Origin: Acetobacteraceae bacterium
GTDB taxonomy: Bacteria; Pseudomonadota; Alphaproteobacteria; Zavarziniales; Zavarziniaceae
Direction of reading: 5' to 3'
DNA length: 44,060 bases
NCBI GenBank assembly: GCA_947379865.1
Contig: CANCOY010000012.1
Coordinates: 1 to 44,060 of the forward strand
Part shown: piece by piece, positions 1 through 8,722 of the stretch
Numbering within the stretch: position 1 is the stretch's first letter
How the letters are laid out: each line of letters begins with the position of its first letter
Translations under genes and position numbers: made by a program
The notes under the pieces: generated by a model
What the model saw: only the letters and a program-made list of their open reading frames with translations
Database searches by the model: none
Told to the model about the DNA's origin: nothing

Positions 1-126
1 CATCGCCGCCCCTATCATCGTGACGCCAGCCCGGAAATAACGGGCGGCATGGGGGAAATTTGTGGCGGCGCGGCGGTAACGCGGCGTGCGTCCGGGCGGC
101 AGGGCCGCCACGGGGAGGGGAAGCTG

Positions 127-1530
127 ATGTCGCGCCCAATGTCGGCGGAAGAACCGCCATATCCGCCAGAGAGCTATGCGTGGTACGTCGTGGGCGTGCT
201 GGTGGTGGCGCTGGTGTTTTCCTTCATCGATCGCCAGATCCTGAGCCTGCTGGTGCAGCCCATCCGCCAGGATCTGGGCGTCAATGATACCCAGATCAGC
301 CTGCTGCAGGGCTTTGCCTTTGCCATCTTCTATACCTTCATGGGCATTCCCATCGGGCGGCTGGTGGACAGTGGCAGCCGCCGCACCATCATCGCGGTCG
401 GCATCGTTTTCTGGAGCCTGTCCACGGTGGCCTGTGGGATGGTCAGCAGTTACAGCGGCCTCTTGATGGCCCGCGTCGGCGTGGCGGTGGGGGAGGCAGC
501 ATTGTCGCCGGCGGCCTATTCGCTGATCACTGATTATTTCCGCAAGGAAAAGGTGGGCACGGCCATCGGCGTCTATGGGTCTGGCATGTATCTGGGCTCG
601 GGCCTGGCGCTGATCATCGGCGGCTTTGTGGTGCAGGCAGCCGTGGGCTGGGGGGCGGTGGAGATTCCCGTAGTTGGCCTGATCCATGGCTGGCAGCTGG
701 TGTTTTTTGCTGTGGGCCTGCCGGGGATCCTGGTGGGGGCGCTGGTCTATACCATTCGTGAGCCGATCCGCCGGGGCACCCGCATGGTGCAGGGCGCCGA
801 TGGCGCCAGCCGGGTGGAAAAGGTGCCGCCGGCCGAAGTCGTCGGCTATCTGGTGCGCAACCGCCGCGCCTTTCTCTCGCACAATTTTGGCTATGCCCTG
901 CTGGCCCTGATTGCCTATGGCGCGGGCGCCTGGGTGCCGACGTTCTTCATCCGCACCTTTGGCTGGACCCCGGCCGAGATCGGCTTTCGCTTTGGCATGT
1001 CGATCCTGATCTTTGCCTCGCTGGGGGCGGTGTTTGGCGGCTGGTTTGGCGATTATCTCAAGCGGCGCGGCCTGCCCGAGGGCAAGCTGCTGGTGGGCGT
1101 GCTGGCGGCGTGCATCCAGTTTCCCATGGCCTTTGCCTATCCCCTGGTGAATGACCCCATGGTGATGCTGGCCCTCACGGCCCTGCCCAATTTCCTTGTG
1201 GGCATGTCCTTTGGTGCGGCACCTGGCGGCGTGCAGGAACTGGCGCCAAACCAGATGCGCGGGCAGGCCAGTGCGCTCTATCTGTTCATCGCCAATATCA
1301 TTGGCCTGGGCCTGGGGCCAACGGCGGTGGCGGCCATCACCGACTATGTCTTCCAGGATGTGCAGATGCTGCGCTGGTCCTTGATGATCGTGCCCGTGGT
1401 GCTGCTGCCGGTGGCGATTGCCGTGATGCTGAGCGGCCGGGGCGCCTATCGCCGCACGCTTGAGGAAGCCGCCCAATGGGCCGCAAAGCGGGCCGAGGCC
1501 GAGGCGCTGGCAGCGGCCAAGGGGGGCTGA
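127..1530 (+). CDS. MFS transporter, spinster-like
   Basis: Predicted 467-residue inner-membrane secondary transporter of the major facilitator superfamily. About twelve hydrophobic segments are visible, with the pattern FSFIDRQILSLLVQPI in the first segment and IGRLVDSGSRR in the loop between helices 2 and 3, where the MFS signature lies. The D-R-Q in helix 1 and the VGEAALSPAAYSLI stretch in helix 4 are typical of the spinster-like branch seen in many alphaproteobacteria. An upstream in-frame start at 49 exists, but the ATG at 127 is preceded by GGGGAGGGG at a suitable distance and starts just before the first membrane segment, so I prefer it. Substrate unknown; family members are often guessed to export lipids, sugar acids or aromatics. 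The gene appears monocistronic and converges on the next gene. Confidence 0.85.
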   Translation: MSRPMSAEEPPYPPESYAWYVVGVLVVALVFSFIDRQILSLLVQPIRQDLGVNDTQISLLQGFAFAIFYTFMGIPIGRLVDSGSRRTIIAVGIVFWSLSTVACGMVSSYSGLLMARVGVAVGEAALSPAAYSLITDYFRKEKVGTAIGVYGSGMYLGSGLALIIGGFVVQAAVGWGAVEIPVVGLIHGWQLVFFAVGLPGILVGALVYTIREPIRRGTRMVQGADGASRVEKVPPAEVVGYLVRNRRAFLSHNFGYALLALIAYGAGAWVPTFFIRTFGWTPAEIGFRFGMSILIFASLGAVFGGWFGDYLKRRGLPEGKLLVGVLAACIQFPMAFAYPLVNDPMVMLALTALPNFLVGMSFGAAPGGVQELAPNQMRGQASALYLFIANIIGLGLGPTAVAAITDYVFQDVQMLRWSLMIVPVVLLPVAIAVMLSGRGAYRRTLEEAAQWAAKRAEAEALAAAKGG

Positions 1531-1536
1531 CCCCCT

Positions 1537-2571
1537 TCAGCCTTGGCCGGGCAGCAGGCGGCGGGCGGTGCGCAGAATGTCCACCAGCTCCAGCAGGCGG
1601 GCCACATAATGATCGCGGGCGACGAAGACAGCCGCATCGTCGCCCAGCAACTGCGCCTCGATGGCATCCACCAGCTGCACCAGGCGGCGCTGGTGCAGGC
1701 CAAGGCGGGCCTGGATCGGGTCGGTCACGATGCCGCCAAAGGTGCCAACCACAGCGGCGGCGGCCACCATGCCGGTGCCCACCCCCAGCATCAGCCAGGG
1801 ACCGGCGGCACTGCCATGGAGTGCCGGGGCAAGTGCGCCCATGGCCAGCCCCACCGGCGCCTGTCCCAGGGCGGCCTTCTGGGCAATGGCACGGGCCACC
1901 AGCGGGGTTAGGGACATGACACCGGGCGTCGCCTGGCGAAAGGCGGCCAGCCCCGTGGCAAGGCAGGCCATGGCGGTGGCGATATCGGCGGCGGCAGCCC
2001 GCGCGCCGGCATAAGCGGCCACCGATTCCGCCACCCGGGCGCGAAAGGCCGGGTCCGTCAGGCTGGCGGCGACGGGGGCCAGCGCCGCCTCGAACGCGGC
2101 TTCCAACCGGGGATCGGCCAGGATCGTCTCGGCCAGGCCATCGCGCCAGACCTGGGCAGCGCCCGCCTCGGCCTCATAGGGAAGCTCAAGGAATTCCGTC
2201 ATCACCAGACGCTCGATCTGGCGGCCAAGGTCGGTTTCCAGAAACAGGGGGCGGCGGGTGAGGCTGCGGGAAAGCCCGTTGGCGCCGGCCTTGCGGGCGG
2301 CCCAGGCGGCCAGATTGGCCCCGGCCTGAACGGTGCCCAGGGTCATGTTGACCGGCGCGCGGGCCACATCCCAGCCCAGCGCATGGCCATGCAGGGCAAG
2401 TGAGCCCCTGAGCGAATAGTGCCGCGCCACAAAGGCGTCGGCCCTGTCCCGCCGGGCGGCGGCCCAGCGGCGGATGCCCTCGGCCACCACCTTTTCCGCG
2501 CCCCGCCGGTCGGGCAGGGCGGGCAGATTGGCTGAGGTGGTGGTGTCTACTGCGGGTCCTGCTTGGTGCAT
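1537..2571 (-). CDS. Conserved hypothetical protein (DUF6635-like)
   Basis: A 344-residue Ala/Leu-rich protein whose function I do not recognise. The N-terminal third contains a motif around FVARHYSLRGSLALHGHALGWD followed by RAPVNM, a pattern I associate loosely with the DUF6635 family of alphaproteobacterial proteins. Residues of roughly 225 to 270 form a Gly/Ala-rich hydrophobic stretch that could be one or two membrane helices (GPWLMLGVGTGMVAAAAVVGTFGG), and the C-terminal part is amphipathic helix. No catalytic motif is visible. Its start overlaps the end of the upstream secreted-protein gene by 25 bases, so the two are probably co-transcribed and perhaps translationally coupled. It ends 6 bases from the stop of the convergent MFS gene. 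Confidence 0.7.
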   Translation of the reverse strand: MHQAGPAVDTTTSANLPALPDRRGAEKVVAEGIRRWAAARRDRADAFVARHYSLRGSLALHGHALGWDVARAPVNMTLGTVQAGANLAAWAARKAGANGLSRSLTRRPLFLETDLGRQIERLVMTEFLELPYEAEAGAAQVWRDGLAETILADPRLEAAFEAALAPVAASLTDPAFRARVAESVAAYAGARAAAADIATAMACLATGLAAFRQATPGVMSLTPLVARAIAQKAALGQAPVGLAMGALAPALHGSAAGPWLMLGVGTGMVAAAAVVGTFGGIVTDPIQARLGLHQRRLVQLVDAIEAQLLGDDAAVFVARDHYVARLLELVDILRTARRLLPGQG

Positions 2572-3008
2572 GGATAGGCCGTGTGCATGGCCGCCATGAT
2601 CAGGGGATCGGGCAGGCCTTCCATCAGATCGGCATGGCCCTCGGCAAAATCAATGACCGTGCGCGCCACCTTGCCGAACGAGACCACGCCATTGGTGCAA
2701 AAGCGCTCCTCCGGCTTGGGCGTGAGATTATCTTTCTGCTGGGTAAAGAAGCCGATCAGATATTCCTTGCAGCGCCCACCCGAAAGCACCGGATCCCCGG
2801 TTGAGGGGTCGGTGGTCAGACGGGCCGTGCAGCCCTTTACCAGATCCTTGGCTGTTGCCATGTCGCCTGGGTGCTTGGCCGGGGCGGCCTGGCCGGCTGC
2901 CGGGCTGGGGGCATCCGCGGGGGGTGTCTGGGCGCCAGCCGGTGCGGCCGTGGCGAGCACGCACAGGGTCAGTCCAAGCCCGAAAACTTTGGTGCAGAGC
3001 GCGCGCAC
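2547..3008 (-). CDS. Secreted Rap1a/Tai-like protein
   Basis: A 153-residue protein with a clear Sec signal peptide (MRALCTKVF followed by a hydrophobic core and a cleavage site near PAGAQ), a short Pro/Ala-rich linker, and a domain of about 95 residues with four cysteines: KGC, GGRC, RFC and YPC. The spacing, with F-C-x-N-G-V in the middle and a final H-T-A-Y-P-C, resembles the Rap1a/Tai immunity-protein fold (PF18602), which is widespread in proteobacteria outside type VI clusters. No effector gene is nearby, so an immunity role is not supported. The start is GTG; AAAGGAAA lies seven bases before it. It is transcribed divergently from pstS. Confidence 0.7.
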   Translation of the reverse strand: MRALCTKVFGLGLTLCVLATAAPAGAQTPPADAPSPAAGQAAPAKHPGDMATAKDLVKGCTARLTTDPSTGDPVLSGGRCKEYLIGFFTQQKDNLTPKPEERFCTNGVVSFGKVARTVIDFAEGHADLMEGLPDPLIMAAMHTAYPCTKQDPQ

Positions 3009-3105
3009 AGGCGTTTCCTTTCAGAGATCTGCTGCAACCTAGGCGGCCCCGGGCGGGGTCGCAAGGCCGGTTCCGCAGGCGTCCTGTGCCGCCCGCCAGA
3101 AAGGG

Positions 3106-3134
3106 CCGTCATTTTTCTGTCATCAAACTGTCGT
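3106..3134 (+). promoter_or_regulatory. Pho box, three 7-bp repeats
   Basis: Three direct repeats spaced 11 bases start to start: CCGTCAT (3106-3112), CTGTCAT (3117-3123) and CTGTCGT (3128-3134), separated by TTTT and CAAA. This matches the known PhoB site pattern of 7-bp CTGTCAT-like units with 4-bp A/T-rich spacers. It lies 94 bases upstream of the pstS start codon, so the pstSCAB operon is expected to be induced by phosphate starvation through PhoB. No convincing -10 hexamer can be assigned; TATTGG at 3134 is one possibility if the first two units form the main site. Confidence 0.88.
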
Positions 3135-3227
3135 ATTGGGGCAACGTCGAATTGGTACGAGTGTACGTGCGCGGTCAGGAAAGCCTTTGAGGGCATCCGC
3201 CGCAGATCCAGAACGGAGCGACATTTC

Positions 3228-4196
3228 ATGAAGAAGATCGCAGCACTTGTCGGCATCATTGCTGTCGCCGGGTTTGCCAGCGTCGCCCAGGCGACCGACC
3301 TTGACCCGCGCTACCAGGCCTACAAGCCGACCAGCGGCGTTTCCGGCAGCCTGAAGTCGATCGGCTCGGACACCCTCAACAATGTGATGACCCTGTGGGC
3401 CGAAGATTTCCGCAAGGTCTATCCCTCGGTCCAGATCGAGATCGAAGGCAAGGGCTCGTCCACGGCTCCCCCGGCGCTGATCGCCGGCACCTCGCAGTTC
3501 GGCCCGATGTCACGCCCCATGAAGGCCGCCGAAGCTGACGCCTTTGAGGCGAAGTTCGGCTACAAGCCCACGGCAGTCCGCGTTGCGGTTGATACGCTGG
3601 CCGTGTTCGTGAACAAGGACAATCCGCTGCAGTGCCTGTCGCTGACCCAGCTGGACGCCGTGTTCTCCAAGACCCTGATTTCCGGCGCCCCGGCGTCCAT
3701 CGTCACCTGGGGCCAGCTTGGCCTGACCGGTGAATTCGCCGACAAGCCAATCTCGCTCTTTGGCCGTAACTCGGCTTCGGGCACCTATGGCTACTTCAAG
3801 GAAGTGGCGCTCTCTGGCGGTGACTACAAGGACACCGTGAAGGAGCAGCCCGGCTCGTCCGCCGTGGTTCAGGGCATCGCCGCCGACAAGTACGCCATGG
3901 GCTATTCGGGCATCGGCTACAAGACCGCCGACGTGCGCCCCATCGCCGTTGCCGGTCGTGATGGCAAGTGTGTGGAGCCGACCCAGGCAACTGCCTATGC
4001 CGGTACCTATCCCATCACCCGCTTCATCTACATGTACCTGAACAAGAACCCGTCCGAGGCGCTGTCGCCGCTGCAGACCGAGTTCCTGAAGTTCGTGCTC
4101 TCGCGTGACGGCCAGGCCGACATCGCGAAGGACGGCTACTTCCCGATGCCGTTCATCTTCGCTGGCGAAGATCTGAGCCTCGTCGGCGCCAACTAA
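3228..4196 (+). CDS. pstS: Phosphate-binding protein PstS
   Basis: Periplasmic phosphate receptor of 322 residues that delivers phosphate to the PstCA permease. A signal peptide (MKKIAALVG, hydrophobic core, cleavage after ASVAQA) precedes the mature chain. Phosphate-loop features of the PstS family are visible: GSDTLNNVM near residue 46, EGKGSSTAPPAL, GTSQFGPMSR, and GRNSASGTYGYFKE. The ATG at 3228 has ACGGAGCG just upstream; longer open frame to 2871 is non-coding leader containing the Pho box. The gene is first in the operon and is followed by a strong hairpin, which would allow more PstS than permease to be made. The sequence type is that of the PstS partner of long-form PstC/PstA found in pseudomonads and alphaproteobacteria. 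Confidence 0.95.
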   Translation: MKKIAALVGIIAVAGFASVAQATDLDPRYQAYKPTSGVSGSLKSIGSDTLNNVMTLWAEDFRKVYPSVQIEIEGKGSSTAPPALIAGTSQFGPMSRPMKAAEADAFEAKFGYKPTAVRVAVDTLAVFVNKDNPLQCLSLTQLDAVFSKTLISGAPASIVTWGQLGLTGEFADKPISLFGRNSASGTYGYFKEVALSGGDYKDTVKEQPGSSAVVQGIAADKYAMGYSGIGYKTADVRPIAVAGRDGKCVEPTQATAYAGTYPITRFIYMYLNKNPSEALSPLQTEFLKFVLSRDGQADIAKDGYFPMPFIFAGEDLSLVGAN

Positions 4197-4200
4197 GCCC

Positions 4201-4228
4201 CAGGGGCGCCGGGCAACCGGCGCCCCTG
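4201..4228 (+). terminator. Intercistronic hairpin between pstS and pstC
   Basis: A perfect 12-bp stem (CAGGGGCGCCGG paired with CCGGCGCCCCTG) closed by a GCAA tetraloop, beginning four bases after the pstS stop and followed by TTTGCTTTC. It looks like a partial rho-independent terminator or an mRNA-stabilising element. In an operon that starts with a binding protein, such a hairpin usually lowers downstream expression relative to the receptor. Confidence 0.8.
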
Positions 4229-4296
4229 TTTGCTTTCATTGTTGCTTAGATGTTGCCCTGGATAGGGGCACGGGCCGGCAGGCCTCTGGAGTGATC

Positions 4297-6933
4297 ATGA
4301 CCAACGCGCCGCATGAATCCGCAGAGCCTGCCCAGCGCAGGAATTCGGTTGCCTATATCAGGCCCAAGAAGACCAGCGCAGCCGTGCTGTTTGCCGACAA
4401 GGCGGCGGACGGGATCATCACCGTGGGCGGCCTGCTCGTCATCCTCGCGGTCTTTGGCATCATGGCGTTCCTGATCCAGGTGTGCGTGCCGCTGTTCTCT
4501 GGCGGCTCCCTTGGTGCCCGCGCCGACTACACCCTGCCGTCAGGCCATGGCGCAGTCCTCTCGGCGCGCATGGACGATTACCAGACCATCGCCCTGAACC
4601 TGAACGCCGACGGCAGCCATTCCGCCTTCCACGTGCCCACCGGCACCGCACTCAACGTGCCCTCCTTCGATTTCGCCGGCCAGAAGCCCACGTCGATCTC
4701 GCGCACCCTCAAGGGTGACGACCTGATTTTCGGCTTTGCCGATGGCACCATCCGTCTGGGCCGTGCCCTGCTGAAGGCCGATGTGCTGCCCGGCACGGCC
4801 ATGCCCAAGAATCTCACCCCTCTCGATACGCGCGACAGCACCAACGGCACCCTGGTCTATTCCAAGGTGCCCGGCGGCCAGGCGCGCCGCATCTCGGTAA
4901 TCCTCAGCCTTGGCGCGCCGCAGCAGGTGGCGCCCGCCGGCACGCCGATCATCGCCGTTGACTATCGCGTGGGTGGTTCCAGCGAACGCCCGCTGAAGGC
5001 CTTTGTCTCGGCCGATGCAGCGGGCGTGGTGCGTCTGTCCATGGTGGCCTCGCGCATCAACATGATGACGGGCGAAGAGACGGCCGACATTACCAACACC
5101 ACCCTGCCGGCTGCCCTTGAGGGCTCCAAGATCGCCAGCCTGCTGCTGAACAGCGCGGCTGACCGCGTGATCCTTGGCACCAGCGAGGGCGAGCTCTACC
5201 GCTTCGATACCCGCAATTTCGACAAGCCGGTGCTGGCCGAGCGCGCCAATGTGCTGGGCGATGGTGGCAAGCTGACTGCCATCAGCTGGATGCCTGGCGA
5301 AATCTCGGTGGTGGTTGGCGGCTCAGGTGGTGACGTGGCCGTGTGGTTCCCCGTTGCCAAGGATGGCGCCAAGACGGTTGATGGCATCGCCTTTGTGAAG
5401 GCCCATACCTTCCCCAAGCAGGACGGCGCCATCACCCGCATCGCCGTCAGCCAGCGCACCCGCATGTTCGTGACCGGCGACGACAAGGGCGGCGTGGTGC
5501 TGCGCCATGCCACCACGGATCGCAATCTGCTGGAACTGGGGCCATCACCCGATACGGCGGGCCTTGCCACCCTGCTGATGGCGCCGCGCGATGACGCGAT
5601 CCTGGCGGTTGGCATAAACGAGAAGGCCTCGCTGTGGCAGATCTCGGTGCCTCATCCGGAAGTGACACTTGGCTCGCTGTTCGGCAAGGTCTGGTACGAG
5701 GGCTATGCTGAGCCCGGTTACACCTGGCAGTCGACAGCGGCCAGCGACACGTTCGAGCCAAAGTTGTCCCTGGTCCCGGTGCTCTTTGGCACGATCAAGG
5801 CGGCGCTTTACTCCCTGATCTTCGCCACGCCGATTGCCCTGATGGCCGCGATCTACACCTCAGAGTTCATGCACCTGAAGGTGCGTGGCGTGGTCAAGCC
5901 GACCATGGAACTCATGGCATCACTGCCGTCGGTGGTTGTCGGCTTTGTGGCCGCCCTTGTGCTCTCGCCCATTGTGGAAACCTGGGTGGGGTCGGTGGTG
6001 ATCGCCTTTGCGGTCATCCCCCTAGGCCTCGTGCTGGCGGCCTATCTCTGGCAGATCCTGCCCATGCGCATCGCCCTTCAGCTTGAGGGGGCGCCGAAAT
6101 TCATCCTCTATTTCGCCGTGCTGGGCCTCGCCGTCTGGGCGTCGGTGGCCATGGGGCCGGTGATCGAGGCGGCCTTCTTTGCCGGCGACTTCAAGGTCTG
6201 GTCGACGGGCCGGGTGGGCGACGGGCGGGCTTTTACCTTCCTGTTGCTGCTGCCCCTCAGCTTTGGCCTGGTCATGACGGGTCTGCGCCGCGTGCTGGGC
6301 GAGGCCTATCGCATGTATCTGCGCCGCCACCTTGGTGTGGTGGGCGGCCTGGCCGACTTTGCCCGCTGGTTTGGCGGGGCACTGGTGGCGGTGCTGCTGG
6401 CCTGGTTCGCGGCGGGGCTGCTCTCGTCCGGCGGCTTTGATCCGCGCGGCGGCTTTGTCGACACCTATGTCCAGCGTAATGCCCTGATCGTGGCCTTTGC
6501 CATCGGCTTTGCGATCATCCCCATCATCTACACCATCGCCGAGGATGCGCTCAGCTCGGTGCCGGAACATCTGCGTTCCGCCAGCCTCGCCTGTGGCGCC
6601 ACCAAGTGGCAGACGGCGTCCTGGGTCATCGTGCCCACGGCCATGTCCGGTATCTTCTCGGCCATCATGATCGGCATGGGCCGCGCGGTGGGCGAGACGA
6701 TGATCGTGGTCATGGCCACCGGCAACACGCCGGTGCTGGACTGGAACATCTTCAACGGCCTGCGCACGCTGAGCGCCAATATCGCGGTGGAACTGCCCGA
6801 GGCGGTTCGTGACAGCTCGCTGTATCGCACCCTGTTCCTCTGCGCGCTTGCCCTCTTCATCCTTACCTTCATCGTCAATACCATTGCCGAAGTCGTGCGC
6901 CAGCGCTTCCGCAAGCGGGCGGTGCAGCTGTGA
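4297..6933 (+). CDS. pstC: Phosphate permease PstC, long form with periplasmic domain
   Basis: Membrane subunit of the phosphate importer, 878 residues, against roughly 300 to 320 for E. coli PstC. After a cytoplasmic N terminus and a first membrane helix (about 40-65) comes a periplasmic region of about 420 residues with repeated beta-strand, WD-like blades (for example VILGTSEGELYRFDTR, VVVGGSGGDVAVWFPV, MFVTGDDKGGVVL). The permease core starts near residue 485 (LVPVLFGTIKAALYSLIF). It contains the coupling motif for PstB in EDALSSVPEHLRSASLACGA and the conserved GRAVGETM helix. GTG at 4291 is in frame, but CTGGAG placed six bases before ATG 4297 favours the ATG. Third in expression order after the Pho box and pstS; overlaps closely with pstA. 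Confidence 0.93.
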   Translation: MTNAPHESAEPAQRRNSVAYIRPKKTSAAVLFADKAADGIITVGGLLVILAVFGIMAFLIQVCVPLFSGGSLGARADYTLPSGHGAVLSARMDDYQTIALNLNADGSHSAFHVPTGTALNVPSFDFAGQKPTSISRTLKGDDLIFGFADGTIRLGRALLKADVLPGTAMPKNLTPLDTRDSTNGTLVYSKVPGGQARRISVILSLGAPQQVAPAGTPIIAVDYRVGGSSERPLKAFVSADAAGVVRLSMVASRINMMTGEETADITNTTLPAALEGSKIASLLLNSAADRVILGTSEGELYRFDTRNFDKPVLAERANVLGDGGKLTAISWMPGEISVVVGGSGGDVAVWFPVAKDGAKTVDGIAFVKAHTFPKQDGAITRIAVSQRTRMFVTGDDKGGVVLRHATTDRNLLELGPSPDTAGLATLLMAPRDDAILAVGINEKASLWQISVPHPEVTLGSLFGKVWYEGYAEPGYTWQSTAASDTFEPKLSLVPVLFGTIKAALYSLIFATPIALMAAIYTSEFMHLKVRGVVKPTMELMASLPSVVVGFVAALVLSPIVETWVGSVVIAFAVIPLGLVLAAYLWQILPMRIALQLEGAPKFILYFAVLGLAVWASVAMGPVIEAAFFAGDFKVWSTGRVGDGRAFTFLLLLPLSFGLVMTGLRRVLGEAYRMYLRRHLGVVGGLADFARWFGGALVAVLLAWFAAGLLSSGGFDPRGGFVDTYVQRNALIVAFAIGFAIIPIIYTIAEDALSSVPEHLRSASLACGATKWQTASWVIVPTAMSGIFSAIMIGMGRAVGETMIVVMATGNTPVLDWNIFNGLRTLSANIAVELPEAVRDSSLYRTLFLCALALFILTFIVNTIAEVVRQRFRKRAVQL

Positions 6934-6950
6934 ACCCGTCGGAGAAACCC

Positions 6951-8696
6951 ATGGCTGATGTTGCGCAATCGGGATCCGGGACCACGGATCTGGCCGAGGC
7001 ACAAACCACCTTCCGTCGCAGCCACGGCAGCGATCTGGCGGCCAGGGGCGAGCCATTTCTCTGGGGCATGGGCGGGGCCCTGGCCTTTGGCATGACCATG
7101 ATCGTCGGCTTTGTGGCCATGGTCCTCTATTTCGGCCTGACCACGTTCTGGCCCAAGCCCATTGAGGTGGTCACCCTCATGGATGGCAAGGTCATCGCGG
7201 GCGAGCCCCTGCGCCAGGAACGCTACCGCCCGACTGCCGACCAGCTGGCGGCCGAAAACGAGACGGTGCGCCAGGCCATCGCCGCCGACCTCGGCTTTGC
7301 CACCCGCACGCTCTACCATCTCGGCAATTATGACTTTTACGGCGATGACTTCCGCTGGGTGCCTGATTTCCAGGCCAAGCAGACGGAACGGCCCGCTGGT
7401 CTTGTCCTGGTGGAGCGCCAGGAATGGGGCGCCTTCATCGGCCATATCTCTGCCATCACCGTAAAGGGCAGCAAGATCGAAGGTGACGCCCTGACACCTG
7501 AGGTGCTGGCGGCCGCCCATGTTGAGGCGCGCGCCCGGCGCGAGCGCCTGCACGACATCGAAAATGGCCGCATCGCCGACGTCAATCACGAGATGGAGGC
7601 CCTGCGCCTGCAGGCCCGCCGGGCCGTGCTGGACTATGGCACGGGCACGCCTGGCCAGATTGCCGCCCAGGCCGAGGTTGACCGCCGCACGGCGGAACTC
7701 CAGGCGGGTTACACCACCCTGGCCGCCGAAGCCCAGATCATCAAGGCCGAGGAAGCCGCCAATACCGTGACCTTCCGGGAAATCGGTGGCGCGACAAAGG
7801 TCTATCCGCTCTCGGCGATCGTGCGTTACTTCGAGTCCAACGACCTTGGGCTGGGTGGCTCTCTGGCGGTCTATGGCGCGCGCTGGTGGGAATACCTCAC
7901 CGCAGAACCGCGCGAAGCCAATACCGAGGGCGGCGTGGCGCCAGCCATCTTTGGCACCGTTGTCATGACCCTGGTGATGAGCCTGCTGGTGGCGCCCTTT
8001 GGCGTGATCACGGCGCTCTATCTGCGGGAATACGCCAAGCAGGGCCGCATCGTCTCCATCGTGCGCATTTCGGTGAACAACCTCGCCGGCGTGCCCTCCA
8101 TCGTCTATGGCGTGTTCGGCCTTGGCTTCTTTGCCTATATCCTGGGCGGCAGCATCGACGCCCTGTTCTTCCCGGAACGCCTGCCCAGCCCCACCTTTGG
8201 CACGGGCGGCCTGCTGTGGTCGGCCCTTACCCTGGCGCTGCTGACGGTGCCCGTGGTGATCGTGGCAACGGAAGAGGCGCTTTCGGCCGTGCCGCGTTCC
8301 ATGCGCGAAGGCTCGCTCGCCTGTGGCGCGTCCAAGTGGCAGACCATCCGTTACATCGTGCTGCCCCGCGCCGCACCCGGCATCATGACCGGCCTGATCC
8401 TTGCCATGGCGCGCGGCGCCGGCGAGGTGGCCCCGCTCATGCTGGTGGGCGTGGTGAAGCTGGCTCCCCAGCTGCCGTTTGACCTCAATTGGCCATTCGC
8501 ACATCTGGAACGCAGCTTCATGCACCTTGGCTTTCACATCTTTGACGTCGGCTTCCAGAGCCGCAATTCAGAGGCCGGGCGGCCCATGGTGTTCGTCACC
8601 ACGCTTGTGCTGATCGTGATTGTCCTTTTGCTCAACGTCTCTGCCATCGCCATCCGCAACCGCCTGAAGCGTCGCTTCCAGGGCAGCCAGTTTTAA
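6951..8696 (+). CDS. pstA: Phosphate permease PstA with DUF3333 domain
   Basis: Second membrane subunit of the phosphate importer, 581 residues, about twice the E. coli length. One membrane helix near residues 42-65 is followed by a periplasmic DUF3333-type region (to about residue 320) that includes a probable coiled coil at about 188-266, rich in Ala, Arg and Glu. The permease core begins near residue 328 (AIFGTVVMTLVMSLLVAPFG) and has the coupling motif EEALSAVPRSMREGSLACGA and the ARGAGEVAPLML helix. A GTG at 6930 overlaps the pstC stop, but GGAG six bases before the ATG at 6951 is the better initiation site. The extension matches the equally enlarged PstC, so the two probably build a shared periplasmic structure. 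Confidence 0.93.
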   Translation: MADVAQSGSGTTDLAEAQTTFRRSHGSDLAARGEPFLWGMGGALAFGMTMIVGFVAMVLYFGLTTFWPKPIEVVTLMDGKVIAGEPLRQERYRPTADQLAAENETVRQAIAADLGFATRTLYHLGNYDFYGDDFRWVPDFQAKQTERPAGLVLVERQEWGAFIGHISAITVKGSKIEGDALTPEVLAAAHVEARARRERLHDIENGRIADVNHEMEALRLQARRAVLDYGTGTPGQIAAQAEVDRRTAELQAGYTTLAAEAQIIKAEEAANTVTFREIGGATKVYPLSAIVRYFESNDLGLGGSLAVYGARWWEYLTAEPREANTEGGVAPAIFGTVVMTLVMSLLVAPFGVITALYLREYAKQGRIVSIVRISVNNLAGVPSIVYGVFGLGFFAYILGGSIDALFFPERLPSPTFGTGGLLWSALTLALLTVPVVIVATEEALSAVPRSMREGSLACGASKWQTIRYIVLPRAAPGIMTGLILAMARGAGEVAPLMLVGVVKLAPQLPFDLNWPFAHLERSFMHLGFHIFDVGFQSRNSEAGRPMVFVTTLVLIVIVLLLNVSAIAIRNRLKRRFQGSQF

Positions 8697-8722
8697 GCGC
8701 CCCGGCGCTGAGGAGCCCGTCA

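Noticed and set aside
2547..3008. Rap1a-like protein as evidence for a type VI secretion immunity pair
   Set aside because: No effector or secretion gene is near, and the domain is common in proteins with other or unknown roles.
6528..8537. 669-codon minus-strand frame opposite pstC/pstA
   Set aside because: Composition and His/Gln/Gly-rich translation are those of a reverse-strand shadow; the plus strand encodes clear permeases.
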